DNA from: Eupeodes corollae | Taxonomy: Eukaryota > Arthropoda > Insecta > Diptera > Syrphidae | Length of the DNA stretch: 64,000 bases | Direction of reading: 5' to 3' | Assembly: GCF_945859685.1 (NCBI RefSeq) | Contig: NC_079147.1 | Coordinates: forward strand, 278,729,679-278,793,678 | Shown here: positions 31,335-42,437 of the stretch, piece by piece | Layout of the letters: the number at the start of each line of letters is the position of its first letter | How positions within the stretch are numbered: position 1 is the first letter of the stretch | Notes under the pieces: generated by a model | What the model was told of the DNA's origin: nothing | Databases searched by the model: none | What the model saw: only the letters and a program-made list of their open reading frames with translations | Translations under genes and position numbers: made by a program

Positions 31335-33850
31335 GATTTGTACGGGGAATGTTAGGTCCCTTAACAGAACACGTGCAGTCGAATAATTAGCGGAAGCCCT
31401 TAACTGCTGCAAGGCAGATATTACCGCCATCCAAGAAGTACGAAGATGGGATGGACCGGGCAAACGCAAACTAAAAGCCTGCGATATATACTACGGCGAT
31501 TGCTACCGGGTGTGGATTTGTTGTTGGAACTAGACTCAGGCAAAAAGTCTTGAGATTCAACAGTGTGAGCGAGCGTATCACGACAATCCACATCAAGCCT
31601 AATTCGCCAACATAAGCCTTATATGAGCGCATGCCCCAAATGAGGAGAAAGATGAAGACACTAAAGACACATTCTTCGAGCTCTTGGGCAAGGCATATGA
31701 GCACTGCCCTGGCTATGACATCAAAATTGTCTTAGGAGATTTTAATGCCAAGCTAGGAAGAGAAGACATCTTTGGTGGCATAATCGGGAGATACAGCCTG
31801 CACGACACTACCTCCGACAACTAATTCAGTCCGATCAATTTCGCTGCGGGGCGGGGCCAGACGTCCTGGTACCTAGTACGCAGTTCACAACATCTTAATA
31901 TCCACAAGGGGACATGGAAATCTCCGATCAATCAACCGTCAAAAACAAGGAAGTACTGTGAGAAGATTCGACGTTAGACGGCTACAATCGCAAGAGACTG
32001 CCATGTCCTTTCTCCATCGAGTCTCTAACAACCTCTTAAGGAGTCCTATGCTGCTTGCGTTAAGCATTGAAAATCAGTGGCAATATTGCCTTGCAGCCAT
32101 TAGAGATGCCGCCTATGAAGCGCTAGGTTTCACACGGCCACCACAGCGAAACCCCTGGTTTGACAACGAATGCCGGCAAGCGCACGCAGCGAAACAAGAG
32201 GTTTACAAAACAGCGCTGCACAAAAGGACTAGAGCTGCTTGCGAGCTTTACGAGCAGAAGAGGAGAGAGGAACACCGGCTTCTTAGATGGAAAAAAAGAG
32301 AGCATGAGAAGCGTGTGATCGAGGAGATAGAGGGATGTCACAACAGGAATGAGGTTCGTCAATTTTACCAAAAGGTAAAAAAAAACCTCCCAAGGGTACC
32401 AGCCACGAACCGAAGCCTGTAAATACGATCAGGAGAACATCGTAGTGGATCCGCAGTCTATGTAGAAAATATGGAAAGACAACTTGTCCAAATTATATAA
32501 CGGCGATGAAGAACCGCATTCCGCTGTAAGGGAGATAGAACCACTCAACCTCGGCGACGCAGATCAACAATTTCGCCTACCCGACCTTGACGAAGTGAAG
32601 ATAGCTATATCTAAACTAAAGTCAATCAAACCTCCTGGAGCTGACGTCATCGCTGCTATACAATTCAAAGCAGCAGCTGATGACTTGGTAGGGAGCACGC
32701 ACCAACTCATCTGCAAAATTTAGTCTTAAGAAAGCATGCCCGATGAGTATAACCTCAGCATAGTGTGCACTATACATAAGAGAGGAGACCCTCTAAACTG
32801 CTCCAACTACAGAGGCATCAGTCTCCTTAACATTGCGCATAAGATCATCTTTGCTGTATTATGTGAATGTCTAAAACCATTCGTTAGCAACCTGATTGGT
32901 CCTTATCAGTGTGGCTTCAGACCAGGAAAGTCCACTATATCGACCAAATGTTCACACTATGGCCAATATTTTAAAAAAAGCAGGAACTTTAAATCGATAC
33001 CCACCATCTCTTTATCGATTTTAAAGCCGTGCATGACAGCATCTATAGGGAAGAGCTCTACCGAGCAATGTGCCTGTCAAACTTATCCGTTTGTGTAGAA
33101 TAACGATGGGAAATGCACGCTGCTCTATCAAGGTCGGAAAAGATCTTACCGATGCATTTGATATCAACAAAGGTTTTAGATAACTTCGACTTCTTGAACT
33201 ACGTTCTGGAAAAAATTGTGCAAAACTCAACCGTCAACACTAGAGGCACAATCTTCCAAAGGTCCATCCAATTATTCGATATTGACATAATTGGAAGATC
33301 AAAGCGTGATGTCAGTGGAGCGTTTTTGAACACTGCTTCTTTGGACTTTGAAGGCAATTGATAAATACAGTCCTCTCTCGAGCATCTAAAATCACCATCT
33401 ATAAGCCATTTTTTATTCCGGTTCTCATTTATGGTGCTGAGGCCTGGACCCTGTCAAAGAAAGATGAGAGCGTCTTAGGATGCTTCGAGAGAAAAATTCG
33501 TCAGGTGAATTTCGGTCCCGTACGCTTAGATGGAGAATGGATGAGAAGATATAACGACTTGCTGTACAGCGACACTGACCTAGTAAGCAGAATTAAAGTC
33601 CAACTGCTTAGATGGCTGGGTCATGTAGAGCGGATGGACAACAACGCTCCAGCCCGGAAGGTCTTCGAATCTAATCCCGAGGGACGGTGCAGTAGAGGAA
33701 GACATAGGTGGCGCACTTAGGTGGGTGAACCCCTCAACCAACTTGGCGTTCGAAACTGGAGACAGCTAGCTATTTACAGAGCTGGTTGGAGACGCATGTT
33801 GGTTGAGGCCTAGGTCCGCCCCGGACTGTAGCTTTACCTTAAGTTAATAA
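31335..33850 (+). mobile_element. RTE-like non-LTR retrotransposon, subfamily A, plus-strand copy
   Basis: A nearly full-length ORF2 relic. The APE endonuclease starts with GNVRSLNRT (about 31345) and continues LNCCKADITAIQEVR (about 31401-31445), HAPNEEKDEDTKDTFFELLG (about 31632-31690) and IVLGDFNAKLGREDIFGG (about 31728-31780). The linker is open at 31958-32422 and includes NPWFDNECRQAHAAKQE. RT pieces follow: HKRGDPLNCSNYRGISLLN (about 32776-32832), YQCGFRPGKST (about 32905-32937) and a damaged LFDIDIIGRSKRDV (about 33270-33315), where the YADD box should be. The C-terminus at 33358-33720 is open. The 3' end reads 'ctttaccttaagttaataagtaag', a TAAG-type microsatellite tail as in RTE elements. 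Dead, with frameshifts and no YADD. Confidence 0.8.
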
Positions 33851-35460
33851 GTAAGTGAGCTCAAGAACTAGAAGAGATATCGATTTCAAATAAATTTTGT
33901 TCTACAGATAATAATGCAGAAATATGCAGAAACTGCGTTCAAGCCAATTGAGTGGGTGGTTTTTTTTACCGTACCAGTTTAAAAAAAAGGTGAACATTTT
34001 GGCTTACCCTAAATAACTCACGATCCAACCACACTAGAAACTTGAATTAAATTTAATATTAAACATTGTTACGTGATACCAAGCAAATATATATTTTAGG
34101 AAAAAATCCAATTTGAAGTTGTTTTTATAAAACAAAAAAACTGAAAATAATGTTGTCACTTCGAAAATTTTATGAATCAAAAATGATTTTATCTGCAAAA
34201 ACATTTTGCAACGAAAATTAAAATTTTCAATACCTGGTAAAATTGAATCGACAGTTTTCTTTTTATAAAAATAAAAACCTAAAAAAAAAACATTACCCAA
34301 ATCTGGTAAAAATTGATTTTCGACTCAAATATCTTTGTCAAAAAATTGAGATTATGTGTTCCAACTTATTTTAACTCATAAGAAATAATGTTTTCAACAG
34401 ACGTTAACATTTTGAAAAAAAAATCGAATAAACAGTTTTTTTACTAAAAAGAAAACCCTAAAAACATGTAATAAAAGTAAATTAAAATTGATTTTCGACT
34501 CAAATAACTTTTCAAAACTTTGAGACATTGGCTTAAAACTTATTTTGTTTTTTAAAAAATATTATTTTTAACTTTCAGAAATATTTGAAAAAAATCTAAT
34601 TCACAATTTTTTAACAAAAAAACATAAAAATCTAAAGAAAAATTAACAAAAGCTGGTAAAAATTGATTTTCGACTTAGATATTTTTTTCAAAATTTCGAG
34701 ATATTGGCTTTAAATTATTTAGTGAAATTTTAAGCAAAATCGATTTGACAGTTTTTTTACAAAGATATTAACAGTTGTAGGTAAAAATAGATTTTCGACT
34801 TAATTATATTCTAAAAAATTAAAAGCATTTGCTTCAAACTAATTTCATTCTGTCAAATACTGAGAAAAATCGAAGTGACAGTTTTTTAATGAAAAAATAA
34901 ATACTTACGAAAAATTAATAAAAGTTTTTAAAAATAGATTTTCGATTCCAATATCTTTAGAAAAATTTAAGATATACGATTCAAATTAATTTTATTTTAT
35001 GAAAAATACAGTTTTCAACATTCACAAGTTTTTTTATGAAAATTTTACATTCGGTTTTTTTCATACAAAATTAAAATCTACAAAAAACAGTACGCAAAAT
35101 TAGTAAAAATTGATGTTCGGTTCTCGATAGCTCGTAATTTATAGAAAACATTAACTTCAATGTTACATTAATTCATTCATCCAATTTGTATTTGTTTATA
35201 AGAAATAAAAACTTTGAAGAAATGTTACTAAAATTGGTAAAAATTGGTTAACGACTAAAAATCTATTTAACAAAAATAGATGTTAAAATCAACACATTCC
35301 ATCATATGCAAAACATTTTTGGTTAATCTTAAATTTTTTTAGAATAATTTAACTGATTACTTTTTTAACAAAACATGAAAACCTTCAAACCTTCTAAGCA
35401 AGACAAATCGACAGAAGGGATTTGAAGTTTTTAGTCTTGGTCTCAGCCCAGCCTCTTTTT
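33851..35460 (+). repeat. Helentron-like satellite-bearing repeat, copy 6 (longest unit array)
   Basis: Starts abruptly at 'gctcaagaactagaagagatatcgatttc' (about 33859), so the palindrome and GTCTGTGCG block are missing, apparently because of the RTE-like element on the left. It carries the longest run of units in the window: unit starts at about 34301, 34476, 34651, 34773 and 34923, mostly 175 bp apart. The distal block 'ttcattcatccaatttgtatttgttta' is at about 35168-35200. The 3' end is 'aagcaagacaaatcgacagaaggg' to 'cagcccagcctcttttt' at about 35397-35460, where the terminal hairpin is degraded. Confidence 0.7.
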
Positions 35461-37335
35461 TTTTGTTTTCTCATATTTTGTGATTTTTAAAAACACATTA
35501 AACACTTTCTTTTAAAATTCCATATCTCGGAAACAGTTTATTATTTTTTACAAAATTTAGATGTGGAACGTAAAGGTAAATAAGATCTAAGAACATATAA
35601 ACAGCTGTTACTATTTTCAAAAACAAATTTTGAAAAATCAATTTATTTTTAGAAATCAAACGTCATTTACATTTTTGAAAACAAACTTTTTTGCAGTTAA
35701 ATTTAAAAACTACAGGAAACAAAGGACATTTTTTTAAACAGACTATTTGGATGTATGAGCATGTTCGTCGTGCGTTTTATTTTTGAAAATAACTAGATAC
35801 ATTTTTAAACGAATTTATCTAATTATCTAAATTATAAAAGTTTTCTTTTGCATGTACCTTTGTACCTTAATTAAATTGTTTGAAATTTCTGAACACTTAA
35901 CCTAAATCCAACTCCAAAATAACCACTCATGTACCTTATCCACTAGTTATCATAATATGTTTGATTTCATCAGCAACAAATATTATTTTTGTAAACTACT
36001 CAAGGTATGCATCCTTCAAAATTGCATAAACATTACAAAATATTTTCTATCCAAAACATCATTTCTCAGAATTTCAAGATTTAATTCATATATAAAAACA
36101 GATTTAGATACTAATTTTGATAGAAACATCAAAACGTTCTAATCTGAGAAAACTTACGAGAGCATATCAAACATTACCCACCTAACACACCTAAGCATTA
36201 AATGCATGTAACTTTAAGTTTTATGTTTTTAATTTATGAAAACAAAACAATTTGTATGTTAAAATGGTCCTTTGAAAAATACATTTTAAATTATTGTAAT
36301 ACCTCTTCCAAATGTTTGCCCTATCTACTCGTACCTTGACTCCTCTGATGAATAAAATCGTATAGGAAAGCATCAAGAATAGCAACTAAAAAATTTGCAT
36401 TAAAATATTGCTTTTAAAGCAACATCTCAGTAAGATAGATCCTTTACCTATCGATGTACACTCTTGTGGTACAGTGTGGAAAATGTTCATGTCTATATGA
36501 ATAGATGTCTAGAAAATATTTTTCAAAAACTTCAAAATTTGTATATAGTGTCTGTGTGTTAGTATAATTTGGTAAAATAGAAATCAATATTGATTTGTTC
36601 AACGAAAAACAACCGAGACCAATGCATCTGTCAAAGGAATAAAACGAAATCCAGACAAATCGTTGGCAATATTTTCATTTAAAACAAAATAGAAAACATT
36701 TTAACTCAACTAAGAGGAAAAATGAAATATAAAAATAAATTACGTATCTAACGATACAAAACCATATCTATTTTCTGTTGAAATCGTATACGAAATAGAG
36801 TTTTAAAAATTCAATCGAATGCTAACAAACGCTTGTTACAGATTGTGAAACAAAAAATAATCCCAAAATAAAAACGTTTAAAAAAATATTCTATTTTTGA
36901 TCCTTTTGCGCCTTTTCAGTTTATTACAATTTTTGTCTGCAACAGAAACACAACACCTACTCGTACATTATGTTTGTACTTTGCATTGAACATATAGAAT
37001 CCTCTATTGGATTTCAGCTTAGCAAATCGCGTTTATTAATAATTCCTTTTTACTAACGGAAAATGGATGTTTTGAGAATTTGTTTTTTTTTTTTTTTAAC
37101 AAGAATCAAAAATAATTTGAAAGAGTGGTTTATGGAATGTTTCTGAACATTTTATGAAGCGTTAACTCTTTACTAACCGAACTGATTTGTTGTGTCTTTT
37201 TGAAAACATTTTATTGATTTAAATGCGTCTGTCTTTTAAAGCTTAATATAAGGAGTTATCCATTTTGGGGTTTCAAATGTATAAGGCTGGAATTCGATAT
37301 CTGTCAAACAAAGTTCTTAAACCAATTTTTTAATT
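35461..37335. other. No recognisable element; possible host non-coding DNA
   Basis: About 1.9 kb of AT-rich sequence without coding motifs. It contains a T run of about 15 bases at 37083-37097. Nothing marks an exon or RNA gene. Confidence 0.4.
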
Positions 37336-37935
37336 GCAGCGTACAAATAGTTAAAACCAACTTTAAAAATATTGATTCTGCAACAGCCTCATATCGTGCG
37401 TTAAGCGAAGATTATGGTTTACATAATCGTCTAACTACACAAAGAATCGGAAAAATGGGGAAGAAATTTGAAGAGACTGGGTTGGTTACACATAATGTAA
37501 GGGCTGTGCATCATCGTTTAGCTCCTACGACTGAAAGTGAAAGTGTTGCCTCGACTTTCTCAGGAATTACGACTGTCTTACAGGCACGTAATTTGCATTT
37601 GACTAGACACCTACATCCATATAAAGTCCAGCTCACACAACAACTGAAGCCAGCTGACCATTCACAACATCATTGAGAAGTCGAATGGGTGCTTGACCAA
37701 CAGGCTGTGGACGACGATTTTTCTAATAACAATGTTCTTCAGCGACGAAGCACATTTTTCATACACAGGGCAGTCGAAAGGAATTCAGAGAAGTTCATGC
37801 CTGTTGATATTGAACGTTCTAATTTCAATTACGAATAGTATGAAATTGTTTGGGATTAACGGAAATAATAATTTTTTGTTATCAAGTCAATCTTACGGGT
37901 ATCGTCGTTTAGTTGAAATGGAGGATGGATAGAAA
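37336..37935 (+). pseudogene. Mariner-like transposase relic 3, N-terminal half
   Basis: The DNA-binding and first catalytic part of a mariner-type transposase. VKTNFKNIDSATASYRALSE (about 37352-37411) corresponds to the helix-turn-helix region, followed by IGKMGKKFEETGLVTHNVR (about 37446-37500). HLHPYKVQLTQQLKPADH (about 37611-37664) is a strongly conserved family block. EWVLDQQAVDDDF (about 37684-37720) precedes FSDEAHFSYTG (about 37738-37770) with the first catalytic aspartate. At least one stop and two frameshifts are present. Similarity fades after about 37800. A C-terminal half of the same type, in the same orientation, is at 41160-41465. Confidence 0.8.
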
Positions 37936-38188
37936 ATAATTTTACATGCGAGAAGATCAGATTCCGAACAGAATCATATACATAATCAATTTGATATTGC
38001 CAACGACATGTTAGCAACTGATAACACGGTCGATTAACTATTTAAAAAAAATAGCATGAAGATATATTACCTACTATGAAAATGAAATAGAGCGAAGTAA
38101 AAGTATTTGAAATTTATCTTAAAAAAAACTATGTCATTTAAAAGGTTTACATTAAATACTCTTTATTGTTTTTCTTTATATTAAAATA
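37936..38188. other. Spacer before Helitron
   Basis: AT-rich sequence without motifs. Its last base, A at 38188, is the host T flanking the 3' end of the minus-strand Helitron. Confidence 0.4.
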
Positions 38189-38375
38189 CTAGCTGCCCGG
38201 TACGTGCTTCGCTACGTATAAGGCATAGTAATAAAAAACATTATTATTAATTTCATTTATTCAAACAAAAAAATATTTGAAATTGCTAGCTATTTAAAAC
38301 TCCATTATATTTACATTATTATATTTATCAGTAAACAGTAAAAACTAAAAATTAAAAAATAATTTGCTACTCTTA

Positions 38376-39742
38376 CTATGTGTTAGTGTAAAACAGTTGG
38401 ATAAACAATATTTTTTGTTTTTCCATTTTGAGTATGAATAAATAAACAGTACCAACTCTGGAACAGGCAACATAAAGTTGGCCATGTGAAAAACATGATT
38501 CCTCTAAATTGATATCACAAACGTGAAGTGTTTGCCCTTGGGCCTTATTTATATACATACATCGCAAATGATAAACGCACAAAATCATACAAATGAAATA
38601 TTAACACACTGAAAATAGATCAATTATTCACCTGTTCGTGGATCAATCATTGGTATGTTGATATGGTAGCCATCGTCACCTTTACAATGCAATATTGGGT
38701 AATTTAATGCATCGTAACTACGATGCAGTTCCGAAACACGTTGCAATTGATCATTTCTGCGATGAAGTACAATATCACGGGATCGAAACTGATCATCAAG
38801 GATAACAATTGCAACCTCATCAATTGTCGGTGCATTGAATCGCCTTGCATGTTCTCCAAAAGGTGTTCTATCAGCCCTTATTACAATTTTGTGACTATCA
38901 GATGGCATACGATCAAGAGCAATTTTAAACAATTGAACTAATGCGTTATGCTGATGGAAAAACATTTGTAGCTCACGAATAATTTCTCGTCTTGTATTTG
39001 AAACAATTGCACAACGTTGATCTAATTCAAGATTTTTATCACCAATAAAATAAATTTGCAAAAATTGATGATCAGCTACGGGGTAAGGCAATAACGAACC
39101 AGCTTGATGATAAATCTGGCCCTGAATCTGTAAAACATGTAAGCAATTTTAGGTAGATGTTGAATCAGAATTTGTAAGGCTTTATGATTCAGATTGATAT
39201 AAGCATGAAACAATCCTGTTGATGTACTTACCTTAAAAGTCGGCATAAAATTATCTCTAATAATTTTAGTAGCACCAAAAGAAGTCATTTGAAATGCCGA
39301 ATTGTATTGCTGAATATTACTCATAAACTGCTTCGACGTTTGAGATGTCCCAAAAATAAATGAATACAATGGTTCGGGTGGAGTTTCTAATGGTGGCAAT
39401 CTTACTTTACCATTAGCACAACACATGCCGGGCGTTTCACCTGGAAAGTTGTGGGCATATTGCGTCCATCATTCCAATTTATCCGTACATACTATAATCA
39501 ATCTGACTATTGTAAATAAAAGCAGCACGCAGCATTTCATCCAAAACAGCACGACGTATTCGTGATCGCCGTGCAAGATTAAGTACAGGTACAGGGTCAA
39601 CAGATCTATTCTGTGCAGTACGTTCACGCTGCGATGCATTAGCTTGTATGCGTTCATCTGTAGTCTGAGACCGTCTTAATAATGCCACTTGGTTTGCATT
39701 ACGCGTTCACCGGCCTATGTTTAGTCGTCTTGCTTGTGACAT
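38376..39742 (-). pseudogene. Helitron Rep-helicase gene, internally deleted, with an intron
   Basis: The gene starts at ATG 39742 with MSQARRLNIG and has a stop at codon 12. It continues with SRIRRAVLDEMLRAAF (about 39570-39520) and CCANGKVRLPPLE (about 39423-39385). The Helitron N-terminal domain follows: YNSAFQMTSFGATKI (about 39306-39262) and MPTFK (39246-39232). A 104-bp intron (39128-39231) follows, and exon 2 resumes with IQGQIYHQAGSLLPYP (39127-39080) and LQIYFIGDKNLELDQRC (about 39067-39017). It ends near IPMIDPRTGE (about 38655-38627). A large deletion then joins to helicase motif VI, INKAQGQTL (about 38553-38527) and YVACSRVG (about 38477-38454). The HUH nuclease and ATPase motifs are lost. 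Confidence 0.82.
39128..39231 (-). other. Spliceosomal intron in Helitron Rep gene (104 bp)
   Basis: On the minus strand, exon 1 ends AAG at 39232, the intron begins GTAAGT at 39231 and ends TGTTTTACAG at 39128, and exon 2 begins ATTCAG at 39127. The break falls between codons (phase 0). On either side the protein matches the conserved Helitron order FMPTFK then VQGQIYHQAGSLLP (here IQGQIYHQ), with nothing missing or extra once the segment is removed. The intron itself is AT-rich with a pyrimidine-rich acceptor. The evidence is consensus splice sites plus protein continuity; no transcript data are available. Confidence 0.8.
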
Positions 39743-40119
39743 TGTAACTTTACTCAATAATTCAACAATATTTTGCAAAATATAAACCCAACAAAGCAAT
39801 AATTATCGCTTATAAAATGAAATGACATATGATCACATTAAATTTGTTTGACAATACTAACATTGCTTTCTTCGATTGTTTTTCCAAAGGTTCAAATTGG
39901 CTTTTAAGTATTAGTACAAATTGTTTGCATATGGGAGTATTGAAAGGCGTTGGTTTTACACTTTCTCAAGATTTTTTTCTTTACGTACAAACCTTCTCTG
40001 GACTTCCACGAATAATTCAAGACCAAAATTAACCAAATCGGTAAAGGCATTGTTGAGTTATAAGATTACAATGAAAAGTGGCATTGATTTTTATATATAT
40101 AGATCACAATGTTTTCATT

Positions 40120-40800
40120 AGAGTTAGCTTGCATTTAATGAAATATTTTCTTCAAGCTTCCCTAGCTTTCTGAGCAGCAAAACAAACTATAATTGCATCG
40201 AAATTCAATTTCCTTGCCAATGGCTTCATATGTGTTTCCGATGAATTATTTCTCTTTTAACTCTTGAGACATATGCGAGTTATACTTTTGAATGAACCTT
40301 GTAGCGGAGCTTTTAATCTCAATTTTGTCCATTGTTGAAAACTGCCATAAAAATGACAACGGAGCATTCAAATTTTTCATCGTATCTAACCGACGAGAAA
40401 TTCGAGATATTGAATCAACTATGACGTAAAGGTGTTTCTCTTGAAATGTATTTTTTAGTCTGTTTCAATTTGCTTTCCGGCTCCTGAATTTTCTCCAAAA
40501 TTTCTCTTTAATTGCCTTTTTTAGTTCAATGGGAACGATTCTGAAACATCCCCCAATCCAATAGCAACTGCATTGCATTCAGATAAAATTTTATTCCATC
40601 CGTTTCAAATAATGTTCAAATCGGAGATCAAGTTGTCGAAATTTCGAATTTCAACGTCAATATGAATGACACTTCTTGCATCATCATCCGGACGCATTCA
40701 AATTTGTGCATATATTTTAAAAGGCCATCTCTTCGAGCTTCAGCAGTTAAATTAATATCACTTATCCGGGCACATTTTTCTTAAACATTTTTCAACGTTC
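40120..40800 (-). pseudogene. hAT (ZMYM1-like) transposase fragment
   Basis: Minus-strand remnant with several frame changes. Stretches such as KHLYVIVDSISRISRRLDTM (about 40441-40380) and MDKIEIKSSATRFIQKYNSH (about 40333-40274) followed by MSQELKE look like the region upstream of the dimerisation domain in ZMYM1-like hAT transposases, where a VIVDSL--LSRR--- block is usual. After a frameshift, MKPLARKLNFDAI (about 40225-40190) follows. The dimerisation domain itself is not present; the coding remnant stops close to the Helitron 5' end at 40103. Assignment is by remembered family pattern and is moderate. Confidence 0.45.
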
Positions 40801-41159
40801 AATAAACAACTTATTCAAAATATGAATTATTAATTAATAGTACGGAAACCACAATTGAAAAACGTTTGCTTGAGATTTTCCGGTCCCCCGAAACTGAATC
40901 AAAAATTACGTTCCCAGCAGAAACAAAAATAGAAGAAACGCAATTTTATGAAAACAGAAACCGAAATAAATATTTGTGTTTCGTATTATTTGAACTTTAC
41001 GTTATTCCAAATAAGAAAAGCGAAACAATTTATTTTAACTTTCTTTCAATAGTTAGGAGTTGCCCAATTTTCAATAAATATTAACAAAAATGTACGCCAA
41101 TAATAATCAGGGGCAAAGATCGGCAAGCTTGTGACTGATAGATTGGTAGTTAACATGCA
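40801..41159. other. Unassigned sequence between hAT and mariner remnants
   Basis: A 72-codon plus-strand open frame (40866-41084) has no family resemblance. It could be terminal or flanking sequence of the hAT element. Confidence 0.3.
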
Positions 41160-41465
41160 AACAGGGGCTCGATTGCGAAAGCATGAATGACCCGGGATGT
41201 TTTTTGTCTGCGCTATTGAAGAATACGACTTGAAGAATATGTGGTTTCAACAAGACGGTGCCACATGAAACACAACTCGAGCGAATATAGCCTTATTGCA
41301 TTTCCTGGCTGCGTAATTTCTCGTCGTGGCATAATAACCGGCAACCAAGATTCTACTACCAAAGCGTTTGTTGCTCGTTTCAGAACAATTTTATTCGCGA
41401 ACTAAACTGTCTCGATTTTTAAATGAATTTACAGTAATTCACATATTCGATCGAACGAGTTTCAC
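41160..41465 (+). pseudogene. Mariner-like transposase relic 3, C-terminal half
   Basis: Contains AIEEYDLKNMWFQQDGAT (about 41212-41265), the conserved block around the second catalytic aspartate. Next come RANIALLHF (about 41281-41308) and frameshifted remains of the VISRRG region. TKAF and LFAN-type residues appear around 41360-41400. Same strand and same protein order as 37336-37935, with the intervening 3.2 kb occupied by hAT and Helitron sequence, so it is probably the other half of one interrupted mariner element. A separate copy cannot be excluded. Confidence 0.7.
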
Positions 41466-41639
41466 TTTTTCTATTTTTGTCATATTAAGGTTAATACTAT
41501 GTTTGCATACTTAAAAAAAAATGTATTAGTTCAAAACTTAGGAAATAACTTTAAATGGGTTTAGATGTAAATAAAACATTTATAATAATATAAAAGTAAA
41601 CAAAATGAAGAAATTGGATTTGAATCAGATTTGTGAGTT

Positions 41640-42427
41640 TATACAATACGGAAAATCTAAGGCAATTAAATATTTTGCATGCCCTCCCTTTTGCAGTTAA
41701 AAGAGCTCTTATCTGGTTTGGCATTCTTCTATGCTAATATTTTACCAATCACTTTCCATTTTTTGCCATACTTCATTAATAAATCTAGCGCAATGATCTC
41801 AAAATTAAATACTGGTTTAAGGATCCCCCAAAGATGATTAATGGAGTTTAGATCCGGGGACTGGGGTGGCCTGTCTAATACACTGACTCCTGGAGTTTGA
41901 AGTCAATCGCGAGTGATTCTTGCAGTATGTTTCGGATCATTGTATTGTTGAAAGACAATTTCCGAAAGTCACTTACCCCATTTTCTGACCGATGGAACAA
42001 GGTTCTACCATCTACCTTAGAGCACACCCCAGCCCCGGAAGAATGCATACATCCCCATATCATAATATTACGGCCAAAAATTTCACCGTTTCTTTTACCA
42101 AGAACCAAGACAATTGATTTTAGTTTTGTCGGAATTCACGACATTTTCCCAATGCGTTATGGTATAGTTTCTATATTTGTTTGCAAACTGCAAACTCATC
42201 TTTCGGTGGCGATTCGTCAGGAAGGATTTTCTTATTTTTGCTCGTCCTTTCCTTCCCGCTTGTCTAAGAACTTTTTTAACCGTTGCTGGGCTGACATCAA
42301 CTCCCTGAATAGGTGATAAGTTCTGTTTTATTTGTACAGCATTGTCAAATGTTACAATGATAACAGATCTAACCATGTTTCGTTTTGTAACACGATTCAA
42401 TTTGGGTTTTCTTCCTGACAATCGACT
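41640..42427 (-). pseudogene. Tc1-like transposase relic 2
   Basis: A minus-strand transposase lacking most of its first DNA-binding domain, which is cut at the Helentron-like repeat on the right. It reads SGRKPKLNRVTKRNMVR (about 42418-42368), SPATVKKVLRQAGRKGR (about 42298-42245), HWENVVNSDKTKINCLGS (about 42152-42100), where the usual SDE is SDK, and NIMIWGCMHSSGAGV (about 42066-42020). Near the end PPQSPDLNSINHLWGILK (about 41868-41810) corresponds to the motif PPQSPDLNPIENLW. The catalytic glutamate of the DDE triad is asparagine. A remnant of the final AKGGHAKY block lies at about 41700. Inactive. Confidence 0.82.
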
Positions 42428-42437
42428 TTTTGTTGTT

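Larger units (their letters stand above)
38189..40103 (-). mobile_element. Complete non-autonomous Helitron (1915 bp)
   Basis: A minus-strand Helitron with both termini recognisable. The 5' end reads TCTATATATATAAAAATC starting at 40103 and is preceded by a host A (40104). The 3' end is CTAG at 38192-38189, followed by a host T (38188). Insertion between A and T with TC...CTAG ends is the Helitron rule. The subterminal 3' sequence 'cgtagcgaagcacgtaccgggcag' (about 38216-38193) contains GC-rich inverted segments. The coding region keeps the start of the Rep protein and the last helicase motif but lacks most of what lies between, so it could move only with enzymes supplied by another copy. Confidence 0.88.

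Noticed and set aside
31471..31704. Minus-strand 77-codon open frame
   Set aside because: It is antisense to the clear plus-strand endonuclease of the RTE-like element.
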